A program made the position numbers and the translations under genes. The notes beneath the pieces were generated by a model. That model did no database searches. It saw only the letters and a list, made by a program, of their open reading frames with translations, and was not told where the DNA came from. From the NCBI RefSeq assembly GCF_910592395.1, contig NC_088315.1:13375808-13439807 (forward strand): DNA of 64,000 nt, read 5' to 3'. How positions within the stretch are numbered: position 1 is the first letter of the stretch; every line of letters starts with the position of its first letter. The stretch comes from Lineus longissimus. Taxonomy: Eukaryota > Nemertea > Pilidiophora > Heteronemertea > Lineidae. Below are positions 32,410 through 42,487 of the stretch, piece by piece.

Positions 32410-35138
32410 TGTCATATCTTCTCAGATTCCATTTCTAAGCAGCCACAACAATCAATTGGCTTGGCCTACAGACAACTTCTACTTTTAATTTTGTTTGCAT
32501 GTTGAATTAAGGCTAGCATATCATCGTTATAGTAGGCCTAGGCCTAGGGAAACATCATGTCAAATGATCGTCTGCATTATAATAATTACCAATTAAATCA
32601 CAATAAACTTATCAAATGTTCACTCATGCCTTTAGGTGAAAAAATACTGATTTTTCAATCATTCTCAATTTTACAAATCACCAATCACAAAAAGAAATAA
32701 TGATGCAATTACCCAAAATAGATGAGATTTGACCACTGGTATAATTCCGCCATCTCAGATATCGGCATCGTCACCACCACTTCAAATTCTAAAGTCTTAT
32801 TCAGGCCTAATATGTGTCACCTGATGTGGTAAAATGGCTTGTTTTATCAATAAATAACAAAATATGATCTTTGTAAATAAAATCGGAGATCTTCTGGTGT
32901 GTTTTTATGTGAATTTATTACGAACTATCAATGTAGCGCAGGGCAGCCATCGTGTTCTCATGCGTAGTGGCGATGCGATAGCCATCCGCGGCACTGCTTT
33001 TCAAGATGGTGGCAATTGCCCAGTGCTAGAGGCGTTGTAAGGAAAATTGAGAGCAGGCCCCTAATGAATGATTTCTCAACGATATCGATATATTTTCGTA
33101 ATTCCAGCACAACTGTTCAACAATGAACGTCCACCGACAATCCCACTTAACGAATATTAATATTCATATCATGTATCTTAAAACGCTTTTATTTCATTTT
33201 AAAAAGAGTTATCGAGTGAACGATGACCTCCTACCGTACCCTCGAAATAAACAGCCAAAATGACCACAAAAACACCTTTTTAGAAAAAAACAGCGATTTT
33301 TGCGAAATAAATGTCATCAGAGACGAAACTAGACACTAATTTAGCTAGGTATGCACAGTAATAGTACCTGAAGTGATCGATTTCAAGGAGAAAATACACT
33401 GAAAACAACTTTTCAGGAACAGAAATAAGATCACATTGTGAATAATATTCAATTTTATGTTTAGAATGGATATTTGGTTCGTTTAGTTTGGCTTGTTGCA
33501 CTTGGCTCATTTCAACATTTAGATACCACCCGGTTGAATCGCTCAATAACTCAATTTAGTATATATCCCATACCATTATAGGGCCCGTCCGGTATAGTCG
33601 ATAGCATGGGCTAAGTATAGCTGCATACCAAAATAGACACTGATTTTTTGAGAGGAGATAATGGCAAACTTAATTAGAGTTACCAAAGCCTCGAAACCTT
33701 CTCCATACATACCATTGACCTCATAATTTGTGCAAAGTGAGCATTGTTTTTCTACAGAAGCGCCACATGTTAAACTGAAGTCCGAAGTATAGCCATAGCA
33801 TCGCTAGTATATAGCCCGGTCGTTTGTATACCGTACCCATAGATTGGGACTACTTCTTTGTAGCAAAAATCTAGTTAGAAACCGTAGTGATATCTTTTGG
33901 GTCAAATTTGTTGATGACGGCGCATAGGAATATAACGGGGTTGTGTCTTTTTCCATCGAGGTCATACATTTCAAAAGCTCATTTCCTTTGGAATTATTTT
34001 GGCAAAATGGCAATTTTTTCAGAAAAAGATGCGATGACTCAGGAAAATCTTCCAAAAGCGCGTTTTTCTAGGCTCCGCAACTAGAACTAGTTAAGTACTT
34101 CAGACGCCAAAGCTCTGATATTATCATAGTTATTTATGACCTGTAAAATTTTGTGGGTGAGGTTTTTCTACCATGAAAATGATATTAGATTACAGTGAGA
34201 TATTGGCAAAAGTTTATGGCAGTTGGTGTCCAGTGTGAAATGGCTTAAAATCCAGTAGCCACCTCAACAACCCGCCGGCTAAATAGCATGATTGCGTCAT
34301 CAGAATAGTCGCGACATCGAGTCATCGAGTCGATTACTACAAGCCGATACACATAGCTTAATGTAATGGTTGGACTAGTTGTGCGGTAACGGATCTAGCC
34401 CGCTAATACCTGTCCCTATTGCCGCTGGGTCTATTCATTATAGTAAATAAGTACATGGGGATTTTCTGTATCATACTGTGTAGACGCTACTTAGCCAGTT
34501 TTGGCGCATCTGTTCGACATAGGCCTTTTACAGGTAATACATGTCATTCTGTACTGGCCTTTTCTACAGCCCTTCAACCGCCTTAATTGCATGTACACAG
34601 TATTATATAAATGGCCTATTTGGTTCAGCAATAATCCTAAACAGGCCCTAAATCTCTTAATCAAATTCGGTATAAAGTCGAGATAGAATTCCACTGAACA
34701 AGAACCACTAAGCCCTTGCAAATACATAACATAACACACGTCCCGTTGTTTTGTTAAAGTTCGCTTTCAGTTAATTCTCTAATTAATGCGTTACCAAAGG
34801 ACTCTTAACCTCCACAGTTGTAACAAAGTAGGACAGAAGGGCAATAGGGATTGCGAAAAGCAGTGGTCATTTGCGAGATGTAGCGGTTTTTCCTTAAAAT
34901 ACGCAAGGACGATTTTTTTAGCGAAATGGGTTTGAGGATTCTTTCGCTAACTGTGATACTGGTAATAACCAACTGGCCGACACCGACTGACACCCAGATA
35001 CCAAATTTAGTACTAAACCCATGGATATTATTGAGTCAAGCTTTTGGATGGCCCCTCATAAACCCATCAACGTAAGTATAACCACATGGCTAAGTACTAG
35101 CTCGTATCATTGTTCAATTTCATACCGTAATTTCCTCT
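32410..35138. other. non-coding stretch
   Basis: No gene, tandem repeat or transposon end could be supported. A short palindromic TAGGCCTAGGCCTA occurs near 32535. Confidence 0.3.
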
Positions 35139-35141
35139 TTA

Positions 35142-35587
35142 AAGCCCGCAGCACACTAGCCGCCAACTTTGGCGACAAGAAGCGTTCGGCGGACGCCTCT
35201 CGACGCCAAAGTTGGCGGCCAGTGGATCCCGGTCAGAGCACACCTGTCCAGAACTGGCGTCCAGTAGCGTCTTTTTCGCCACTTTAGGCTGCCATTTTGA
35301 AATCATGTCAGTGACATCAAGACGCAAGCTGATTGGCCATAGCCTCGCTGCCGACGCCAAGTCAGGCGGCCATCCGTAGCACACCTGGCTTCTTCTTGCG
35401 TTCAAACGCGGCGACACGCGTCAAAAATCAAACATGTTAGATATTTGGCGTTTAGCTGCGGCAAGTGGCGTCAAGTTGCGTTCGCCGACGCCGTTCGTAG
35501 CAGACTAGGGATTTTTCAGGCGTTCAGGCCTCTTGCGGCAAAAAACGCCTGTGAACGCCGAAGTTAGCGGCTAGTGTGCTGCGGGTT
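35142..35587. mobile_element. Harbinger-type MITE, 446 bp
   Basis: The terminal inverted repeats start AAGCCCGCAGCACACTAGCC and run about 33 bp with few mismatches. They are flanked by TTA at 35139-35141 and 35588-35590. The element is non-coding and contains internal inverted GCGACGCC/GGCGTC strings. The 3-bp TTA duplication fits Harbinger, but its TIRs differ from those of the elements at 7743 and 11267. Confidence 0.9.
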
Positions 35588-35589
35588 TT

Positions 35590-37390
35590 AGGTTTCTAAA
35601 ATGGGTCTTTGCCCCCTTTAAGCAAATTTTGTTTCTTATACTTTTTTCCTTTGTTTTCTCTGTATCAATATTTTGTGCGAAATAGTACATTTACTTTGAT
35701 AGTACCAAAACTGGTCGCACACGTATGCACATTATGCTGGTGTTCAAAAAAGGGGATGTTCATTTTCGGACGCTGCAGAGTAAAACAATATTGTGTTACA
35801 ATAACACAAATTTTAGTGTCCATTAGCTCCAACGCCAAAAAAGTAGTGTTCAGGTCTGAACACCAACTTGTCGTCAGTGTTAGTACAACATCCGCAGTGG
35901 TGTCAGGTATTTGACAGTTTGAGAAGGTGTACATCCGCCTCTGTTTCACAGTGAAGGCTTACCAATTCTCTTCAACTTGGCAGTGCTTCAATGATATAAA
36001 TTCCTCCCAACTGCACAAGCTTTCGCAGGCACCACCTTGGTAAAATGAGTTGGGCTCTCACTTCATCCCAGGGGTGTGAGGGTAAAAATATGAAGTCAGC
36101 GACAGTATCTTCATCACTGACAAACCACCACAAGCATTGTATAATCAGATTTGCGAAGACCCTTGCCTCATATTTCCGCGACACTTTAAGCTCTAGGTTA
36201 GCACATTGAAACATGAAAATTCGTTTTGAGTAAATTAAATTACTTGTCCTTTGCATTTGCTTCGTTGATACTGCCCGAATATTGTTTTTCATCAATTGGT
36301 TTTGAGCAAAATAATGACAATGATTCTCACATTATTCGTTTACTTTCTTAATACCACTTTAGACACCAGGTTTTGGTGTTATCACAGACTCGACACTACA
36401 TTTTAGTGTCGGATGAACACTATTATCATCTGGTTATCGTTGTGTCTACCGTCGCTTAAAACACTGGTTGCAAGTGTTAAAAATCATTTACACTGCATGA
36501 TCACTGAAACTACTTGTTTGTGCTGAAACTGATTGACACCATTCAAACTGATGAAATAATCCCCAAACATGTAGGCCTGGGTTTTCAATGAAGTGAAGCA
36601 AAGTTGTCTCAAGTTGCCGTCGACAAGGACAGAATTCGCATTTCGATTATGCAAAATATGATTATGTTAGATACGATTATACTTTTTCCACTCTGTCTGA
36701 TAATTTAGTCAGATGTGGATAACTTCTATTTGATGTGTTGTTATATCTGCACTCTCGAAGAAAGTTCGCGGGTGTATATTGTTTTTTTCAGATCCGTCTG
36801 TCCGAGCGACCGTCGGTCGCGATCCGTATGCCACACTCTTGTGACTTTTCTGTATTCTGAACAAGTTCACATCGACATTTCATATCCGGCGTGCATGTGT
36901 TTGGGCTAAATATCAAGGCCTAGTTCGATGGCTTATCTCGTATTCAAGATGGCAGACCGTTAATACTCCGTAGTGTATACGCCTTTCTCCTTCATCACGA
37001 ACTAGTGTAACCAGTTCAGCAAATCTCGCCCAAATGCATAGATCATCATGTAGCCATTTATTGCATTGCGCTATTCACAAAGTTCCTGTGCTACGTTAGC
37101 TACTGATAAATGTGCGCCATTTTGCAGCGACTTCGGAATGATTTTTTGCAGTGCTTTGGAAGGGGACAAAATGATGCGAGAGGAAGTTTGATTAAATCCA
37201 ATGTTTCAAACTCAAGTCATTCGGCCTTCTTTAAAACGCACCTGTTTTAACTCTGGTAACGGGCCGCATAACAACCTGAGAGTCCAGTAAGATCAATTCG
37301 CTCTAAATGAACCGTTTCGAAACATGGTCACAAAAGTTATCTGCTTTGGCTTAGTGCTTTCACGCAACACCAAAATATATAGACTCTCTT
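35590..37390. other. mostly non-coding stretch, one possible exon
   Basis: A minus-strand frame ending at 35972 (sense from about 36200) reads KVSRKYEARVFANLIIQC, then WWFVSDEDTVADFIFLP and a tryptophan-rich end. It looks protein-like and could be a last exon of an unrecognised gene, but no family or partner exon was identified. The string TTGTGTTACAATAACACAA near 35791 is a perfect short palindrome. Confidence 0.3.
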
Positions 37391-37478
37391 TTTTACATTG
37401 TCTGCTCACTCCAGAGAAAATTCAGGCACCTCCCACCACTGACCAGGTGACCTGATGACGGGTAGCAATTTTGTTTGC

Positions 37479-37922
37479 GAGACAAGACCACTAATGAATA
37501 TTCATAGGTTGGAGGGTCCAGGCCTATCTATTAGACGAGTGCATGTTTTTTACTCTCAAGTACATATTTGGAGAGGTATTGAAAAAATATTTGTTGTGGC
37601 AAGTCTACAGATATAAAGAAATTATTTGATGAAAAAATTAATTTCGAATTTTGCTAATTGGGTAATAGGGGGCGTGTTTTGAGTTTTTTCTGCCAGTTGG
37701 CTGAAAAGAGTGGAAATATCAAAGTCTGTCTAATTTGTCGATTAAAAAAAAATTTCCGTGGTCAATCACCATTTTATTTTTCACCATTTACTTGCCCGAC
37801 TGTCCGGAATAACATAATCTAAATTTCAGATTCACAACACCACGCGTTCTTTGATGCGTCGCGGTCAAACATTGACAATTTAACTGCTAAAAGGCTTAAA
37901 AAATCAATTGTGGTCTTGTCTC
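37479..37922. repeat. direct repeat, copy 1
   Basis: Differs from copy 2 at about four positions only: for example TTGAAAAAATAT against TTAAAAAAATAT, and one base missing in copy 2 near 38752. Confidence 0.95.
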
Positions 37923-38471
37923 TATTTACACTACATTTTGGGTCAATATAGTGAAAAATTTGAATGTGCTCAAATCACTCTAATTCATTTAGAATATTGT
38001 ATTGCTGATGATTTAAGGTCAAAACAAGCCTAAATAATGAGAAAAAAACTTAATTTGACCCAAATAAGAGTCAACCTAACCCCGGTCTAAGTTCGTCTTC
38101 ATTTTTACAAGTCTTGTTGTGTTGCCATTCATTTTGTAATTTCTTTGAAACTACTTAGGCCTTGATTCTGAAAGTTGTGCCCTAAGCAGCAAAGATATTC
38201 CTAAATCACATCCTAAAGTTTCAGCTCCATAGCTTGCTTATTCAGGCCAGGGCAGGTCTTTGAATTTGGTGCTGTTGGGTGCAAAATCATGACTTTTTGT
38301 CGATTTTGTCCTCTTTCGTCGCTTTGGCACAGTTGTACCACTCTTTGAAATGTCTCTCATTTCTCCAAAAATGTCCAGATATGACTTTCCTTTATTGGAG
38401 AGTTGTGGGATGTCATGTACATTAGTTTGAAAAAAATCTCAAAATGTTAACCCCTGAAATGTACCTTCATT

Positions 38472-38914
38472 GAGACAAGACCACTAATGAATATTCATAG
38501 GTTGGAGGGTCCAGGCCTATCTATTAGACGAGTGCATGTTTTTTACTCTCAAGTACATATTTGGAGAGGTATTAAAAAAATATTTGTTGTGGCAAGTCTA
38601 CAGATATAAAGAAATTATTTGATGAAAAAATTAATTTCGAATTTTGCTAATTTGGTAATAGGGGGCGTGTTTTGAGTTTTTTCTGCCAGTTGGCTGAAAA
38701 GAGTGGAAATATCAAAGTCTGTCTAATTTGTCGATTAAAAAAAAATTTCCGTATCAATCACCATTTTATTTTTCACCATTTACTTGCCCGACTGTCCGGA
38801 ATAACATAATCTAAATTTCAGATTCACAACACCACGCGTTCTTTGATGCGTCGCGGTCAAACATTGACAATTTAACTGCTAAAAGGCTTAAAAAATCAAT
38901 TGTGGTCTTGTCTC
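38472..38914. repeat. direct repeat, copy 2
   Basis: Same orientation as copy 1, ending GTGGTCTTGTCTC, followed by TTGC. Confidence 0.95.
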
Positions 38915-38924
38915 TTGCAAAGCC

Positions 38925-40001
38925 CATTAAATGGGGGCTATCAATTTCATGCTCGGTTGAACTGAGCTTGGAACTCGATGATTATTTCAGTCACTTGCTG
39001 TTTGAACCGTACGTTGGCATCTGCTGGGAGTGCACTGATGTTCTTGTTCTTTCTTCGGACTGATATGCAATGGCGTTCCATGAAACCTTCCGCCCAATCA
39101 ATCAATCAATCAATTAAAATATTTATATAGCGCCTGATTCGAGGAAACAATTTCCTCGACTCTCAGGCGCTGTTGAAAAAAGCATGCCTGAATAAGTGAG
39201 TTTTTAGAACGGCCTTGAAAGATACCACTGAATCCGCCTTGCGGATGGACGTAGGGAGTTGATTCCAGAGGTATGGAGCAGCCCTGCAGAATGCTCGGTC
39301 ACAAAATGTCTTGCATTTGGTGCGCGGAACAATCAGCTGGGCGGCTCCATCTGAACGCAGAGAGTATGAGGTCCCCCGCTGTAGCTCAACCATATCACTC
39401 AGATAAGCTGGCGCAAGTCCATTGAGTGCCTTGTATGTGAGTAGAAGTATCTTGAACTCTATTCGGGCCTTGACTGGGAGCCAATGGAGTCGCCTGATTA
39501 TCGGAGTGATATGATCAAACTTAGGGACAAGGCAGACCACCCAAGCCCGAGATGCCTGAAATTCGGACATGATGACAGGTCGGCGACGAAAGAGTTCATC
39601 TTGTCTGGATTGAGGTATACCATTCCAGCAAGCTTGTAACATAGTTTCTGCTCTCTCATGTAGATCTTTGATGGATACTGGAAGGGCCTCGTGACGTTGC
39701 TGGACCAACCACATCTCTAGCTGCTGTTCCATATCTGGCGACAGACCATGATGATCTTCTGTGATCTTTCTCTTCTTTCCTTACTGCCTATCTGCCGCCA
39801 TTAGTAGTTGCTGTAGATTCCATTTTCGCATTTTGTGGATTGGAATTCGGTAGTGATCTGCGTAGTCTTTCACTGTAGCAACTCTCCCTCCGAACAGACG
39901 TCACATGAAATATCTTCTCCTCAACATGGTAGCTTCGCAAATATCTTGGTAATGGTTCTGCAGCCATGGTGGAACTCTGTTGAAGCAGTGAAAGTCTGGG
40001 A
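38925..40001 (-). pseudogene. Tigger-like transposase N-terminal remnant
   Basis: On the minus strand an N-terminal start (EPLPRYLRSYHVEEKI) near 39967 and a CENP-B-type HTH region (MEQQLEMWLVQQRHEALPVS, QACWNGIPQSRQDELF, EFQASRAWV) are recognisable. They parallel the copy at 54252 (EPLPKRKRSYSVSEKL, VEDQLEIWF, DFHASNGWV). A LINE 3' end then interrupts it, and the sense resumes at about 39096 (GWAEGFMERHCISVRRKNK...). The frame shifts near 39900 and stops before any catalytic motif. Confidence 0.75.
39097..39530 (-). mobile_element. CR1/L2-like LINE 3' end inserted in Tigger
   Basis: The minus-strand sense gives the conserved RT C-terminal tail of CR1/L2-type LINEs: DHITPIIRRLHWLPVKARIE, KALNGLAPAYLSDM, APYLWNQLPTSIR and FKAVLKTHLFRHAF, with a stop at 39163-39165. 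The 3' end is GCGCTATATAAATATTTT followed by an (ATTG)n tail, seen as (AATC)n at 39097-39115. Everything upstream in the LINE is missing. The reading frame is continuous with the Tigger frame at the junction, producing a misleading fused ORF. Confidence 0.87.
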
Positions 40002-40039
40002 GGTGCCCGCGGCATTTTCTCTGGAGTGACCAGACAATG

Positions 40040-41325
40040 TCGAAATATACCATCCGTCAGAATTCAATAGAGCCTGGGACTTTTCCAGGGGGAAATTTCT
40101 ATTTATTATACTAGCATTATATTCGTGGCGCAGGTAGGTTCAAATGGGCTTATACCATGAATTGCATTGGTCGAAAGATCGAATTGCAATGGAAATCTAT
40201 TGCAATATCAAAGGGGTCATATCGAAGAGACAAATTAAACCAACCAATTGTTCACAGACCCAGACCCTGTGCTGTTGCTTGCATTTTAAAGTATATCAAT
40301 TGGTCCGATAGAGATGATGAAGCAATGTCAACAGCAATAGGCCCCTTGATATACGGAGAAGGAGAACTCAGATAGGCCATCACACGTCATGTCGGCTGCC
40401 CAATTGCTCCATACTCGCACAGTGCCAACATTTAAAAAAAAATTGTAAGGAACGAAATCCGTGCCTCTAGTGTCGAGATGGCAATGGCTTGAACCGATTA
40501 CAATAGAGAGGATAAGAGATCCTTCCACTAACACTAACGCAAACGCTTTTTGTGTCGCGTGACCTTCACCCTGATAGCGTTGATACGCAATTCGCCCAGC
40601 CGCGACCGAAAATCTCGTCCCCAAATCATCTTCATCTAGACATATACTTTGACAACACGCAGAGCTACTGTGGCTGGTATCACCTGTAGTTGTGAGGATA
40701 GGTCCTTTTACGTCTTTCTTATCACAATTTCGTCGTTTCAACATTGCCTCGAATAACCAACTTGGTAACATTTATTGATGTCATTATTACGGAGTCTTTT
40801 CAGCCCTATTACGACATGCCATGTTAGTCTGCGGATAAGTATCGGTAATAGACTAAGCCTGATACCGTGCCCACCGCAATTTTCTGACACTGATTCGGCG
40901 GGCTTACCGTTCCAAGTACTACAACCTTATTTCAATGAAATGAAGAAGATCGTCAGTCATCAGGTCGACCACTGTTCAGAAGTTGGTGTGCCAACACATT
41001 TATATCAGAGTGCTGTTTGAGTTGAATTTAATTGTTTATTCTTCTTTTCAATGTAGGAACACAGTGAAAGGACATCACATGTTTCTGCCAAGTTTATTGT
41101 GATCCGAATCTTGTATATCAAACTATTGTCCAGCCCGCACTGTATGATCGCAAAGATGGTCCCTTGTTGACGGTTGTGTTTGACGTAATTACAATTGGAA
41201 AGAAATAAACGTTAGCGGTGAAATAGCGTACATTTTCCTTACCTGAAATACGTTATACGATAACGTTAAAAATAGTGTTATAGTTATCGTTAGTGTTAGC
41301 GGAACGATCTCTTATCCTCTCTTAT
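40040..41325. other. non-coding or unrecognised stretch
   Basis: An ATG-started minus-strand frame (40771-40327) has no recognised domain. Its later part runs through a repeated string (TTAGTGTTAG(T/C)GGAA.GATCTCTTATCC) also present at 41288, so it is probably not a gene. Confidence 0.3.
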
Positions 41326-41396
41326 ATCACTACTATAACTTTAAAATGCGTGCTCCTCTTAGCAAGGTCTCTGGCAGGGCACTTAGTCGATAAGCA

Positions 41397-41742
41397 AGGA
41401 GGCTACGCGGTGACGTCACATCGCGTGATCACGACCCATATTACTGATCGCTATGGCCAATCAGATTCAGTCTACTGACAGCACCAGCACTGAACACATT
41501 TCCACGTCTCACTGTCTGGTGCGCTCCTGTACACAAAAACACCAATAGACATGAAATATTGCAACACCTAGTATGGATTCTTCCTGTATCAAATAAAATT
41601 TACAGAGCAGATTAACTTCCACGAATAAAAAAGACGTTTTGCGTGGCCAAAGTGCGGAAATAATGTCTCCGCTAAAATACACTACGAAATACACTAGGCA
41701 ATGCACTACGCGATACACGGTAGAGATGCAGTTGAGTTTGTT
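41397..41742. mobile_element. fragment or short member of CAAGGAGG (9-bp TSD) family
   Basis: It starts CAAGGAGGCTACGCGGTGAC, close to the TIR of the element at 12012, and continues with ATCACG(A)CCCATATTA as at that element's right end. The part from 41440 on is the near-exact inverse of 12590-12890. The other terminus was not found. Confidence 0.7.
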
Positions 41743-41884
41743 AAAACACTTTCAATAAACAAGATTTAGAAGTTTGGTGGAGTTTGCAAACCTAGTTTTT
41801 GAATAATTATCACCAGAAAACGATCTTAGTATGCGTCCAGCTGAAGTACTACTACTTCTAAATCTTGTTTATTGAAAGTGTTTT
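41743..41884. repeat. perfect 31-bp palindrome arms, 80-bp loop
   Basis: AAAACACTTTCAATAAACAA and 11 more bases at 41743-41773 are exactly inverted at 41854-41884. They could be ends of a very small foldback element or form a hairpin. The arm starts exactly at the end of the CAAGGAGG-family fragment. Confidence 0.88.
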
Positions 41885-41977
41885 AGGAGCTTGAAAACAT
41901 TTTTAACCATATACACCCTATTATTTCGCGTTGGACGCCACTGGTCGCCACTGGACGCTAAATAGGATGACCCGTCT

Positions 41978-42330
41978 CGAGCGCCACCCAACGTCTGTTT
42001 TTTTATACGACCGCGTTCTTCGACGTCCTCTTTCACAAAGACATGTGAGGGAAGTTTGCGCGAGCGCCACCCAGCGTCTGTTTTTTTATACGACCGCGTT
42101 CTTCGACGTCCTCTTTCACAAAAACATGTGAGGGAAGTTTGCGCGAGCGCCACCCAACGTCTGTTTTGATATACGACCGCGTTCTTCGACGTCCTCTTTC
42201 ACAAAAACATGTGAGGGAAGTTTGCGCGAGCGCCACCCAACGTCTGTTTTGATATACGACCGCGTTCTTCGACGTCCTCTTTCACAAAAACATGCAAGAC
42301 AAGTTTGCGCGAGCGACGACCGCTTTATAC
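41978..42330. repeat. 83-bp minisatellite, ~4 copies
   Basis: CGAGCGCCACCCAACGTCTG-like unit starts recur at 41978, 42061, 42144, 42227 and (partial) 42310, exactly 83 bp apart with few substitutions. Overlapping minus-strand frames of 67-94 codons are products of this repeat. Confidence 0.95.
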
Positions 42331-42487
42331 AAAAACATGTACAGATTTTTTGCGGTTTTCACGGCCCATAGAGATGCCCAATTTCTCTATTACATGTACT
42401 TTGCAAACTCCATTAATTTGCGAGAGGAGGGTGTGCACAATGTGGTACGATTACTAATATATTAAACTGACTTATTTTTCTTTTCAG

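Larger units (their letters stand above)
37479..38914. mobile_element. composite element with 444-bp direct repeats and TTGC TSD
   Basis: Two nearly identical direct repeats (37479-37922 and 38472-38914, about 99 percent by eye) flank 549 bp of non-coding DNA. TTGC is present immediately outside both ends (37475-37478 and 38915-38918). The layout is that of an LTR element or solo-type TRIM, yet each repeat begins GAGACAAGACCAC and ends with its inverse GTGGTCTTGTCTC instead of TG...CA. No primer-binding site, polypurine tract or coding region was recognised in the interior. Confidence 0.8.
37396..40039 (-). mobile_element. pogo/Tigger-like element with nested insertions
   Basis: Inverted termini CATTGTCTG(C/G)TCACTCCAGAG lie at 37396 and 40039. 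The left flank is TA; the right flank is TC where TA is expected. The transposase remnant is on the minus strand. Two later insertions lie inside: the 444-bp-direct-repeat element (37479-38914) and a LINE 3' end (about 39097-39530). Without them the Tigger would be only about 0.8 kb, so it is also internally deleted. Confidence 0.75.

Noticed and set aside
39163-39732. Apparent 189-residue single gene
   Set aside because: It is an accidental in-frame join of a Tigger HTH region and a LINE RT tail created by insertion.
40327-40771. 147-codon minus-strand frame with an ATG start
   Set aside because: The first third looks protein-like, but the rest overlaps a string repeated near 41288 and there is no domain or splice support.
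41869-42236. Overlapping minus-strand frames encoding repeated arginine-rich segments
   Set aside because: They are translations of the 83-bp minisatellite, which shifts frame each unit.
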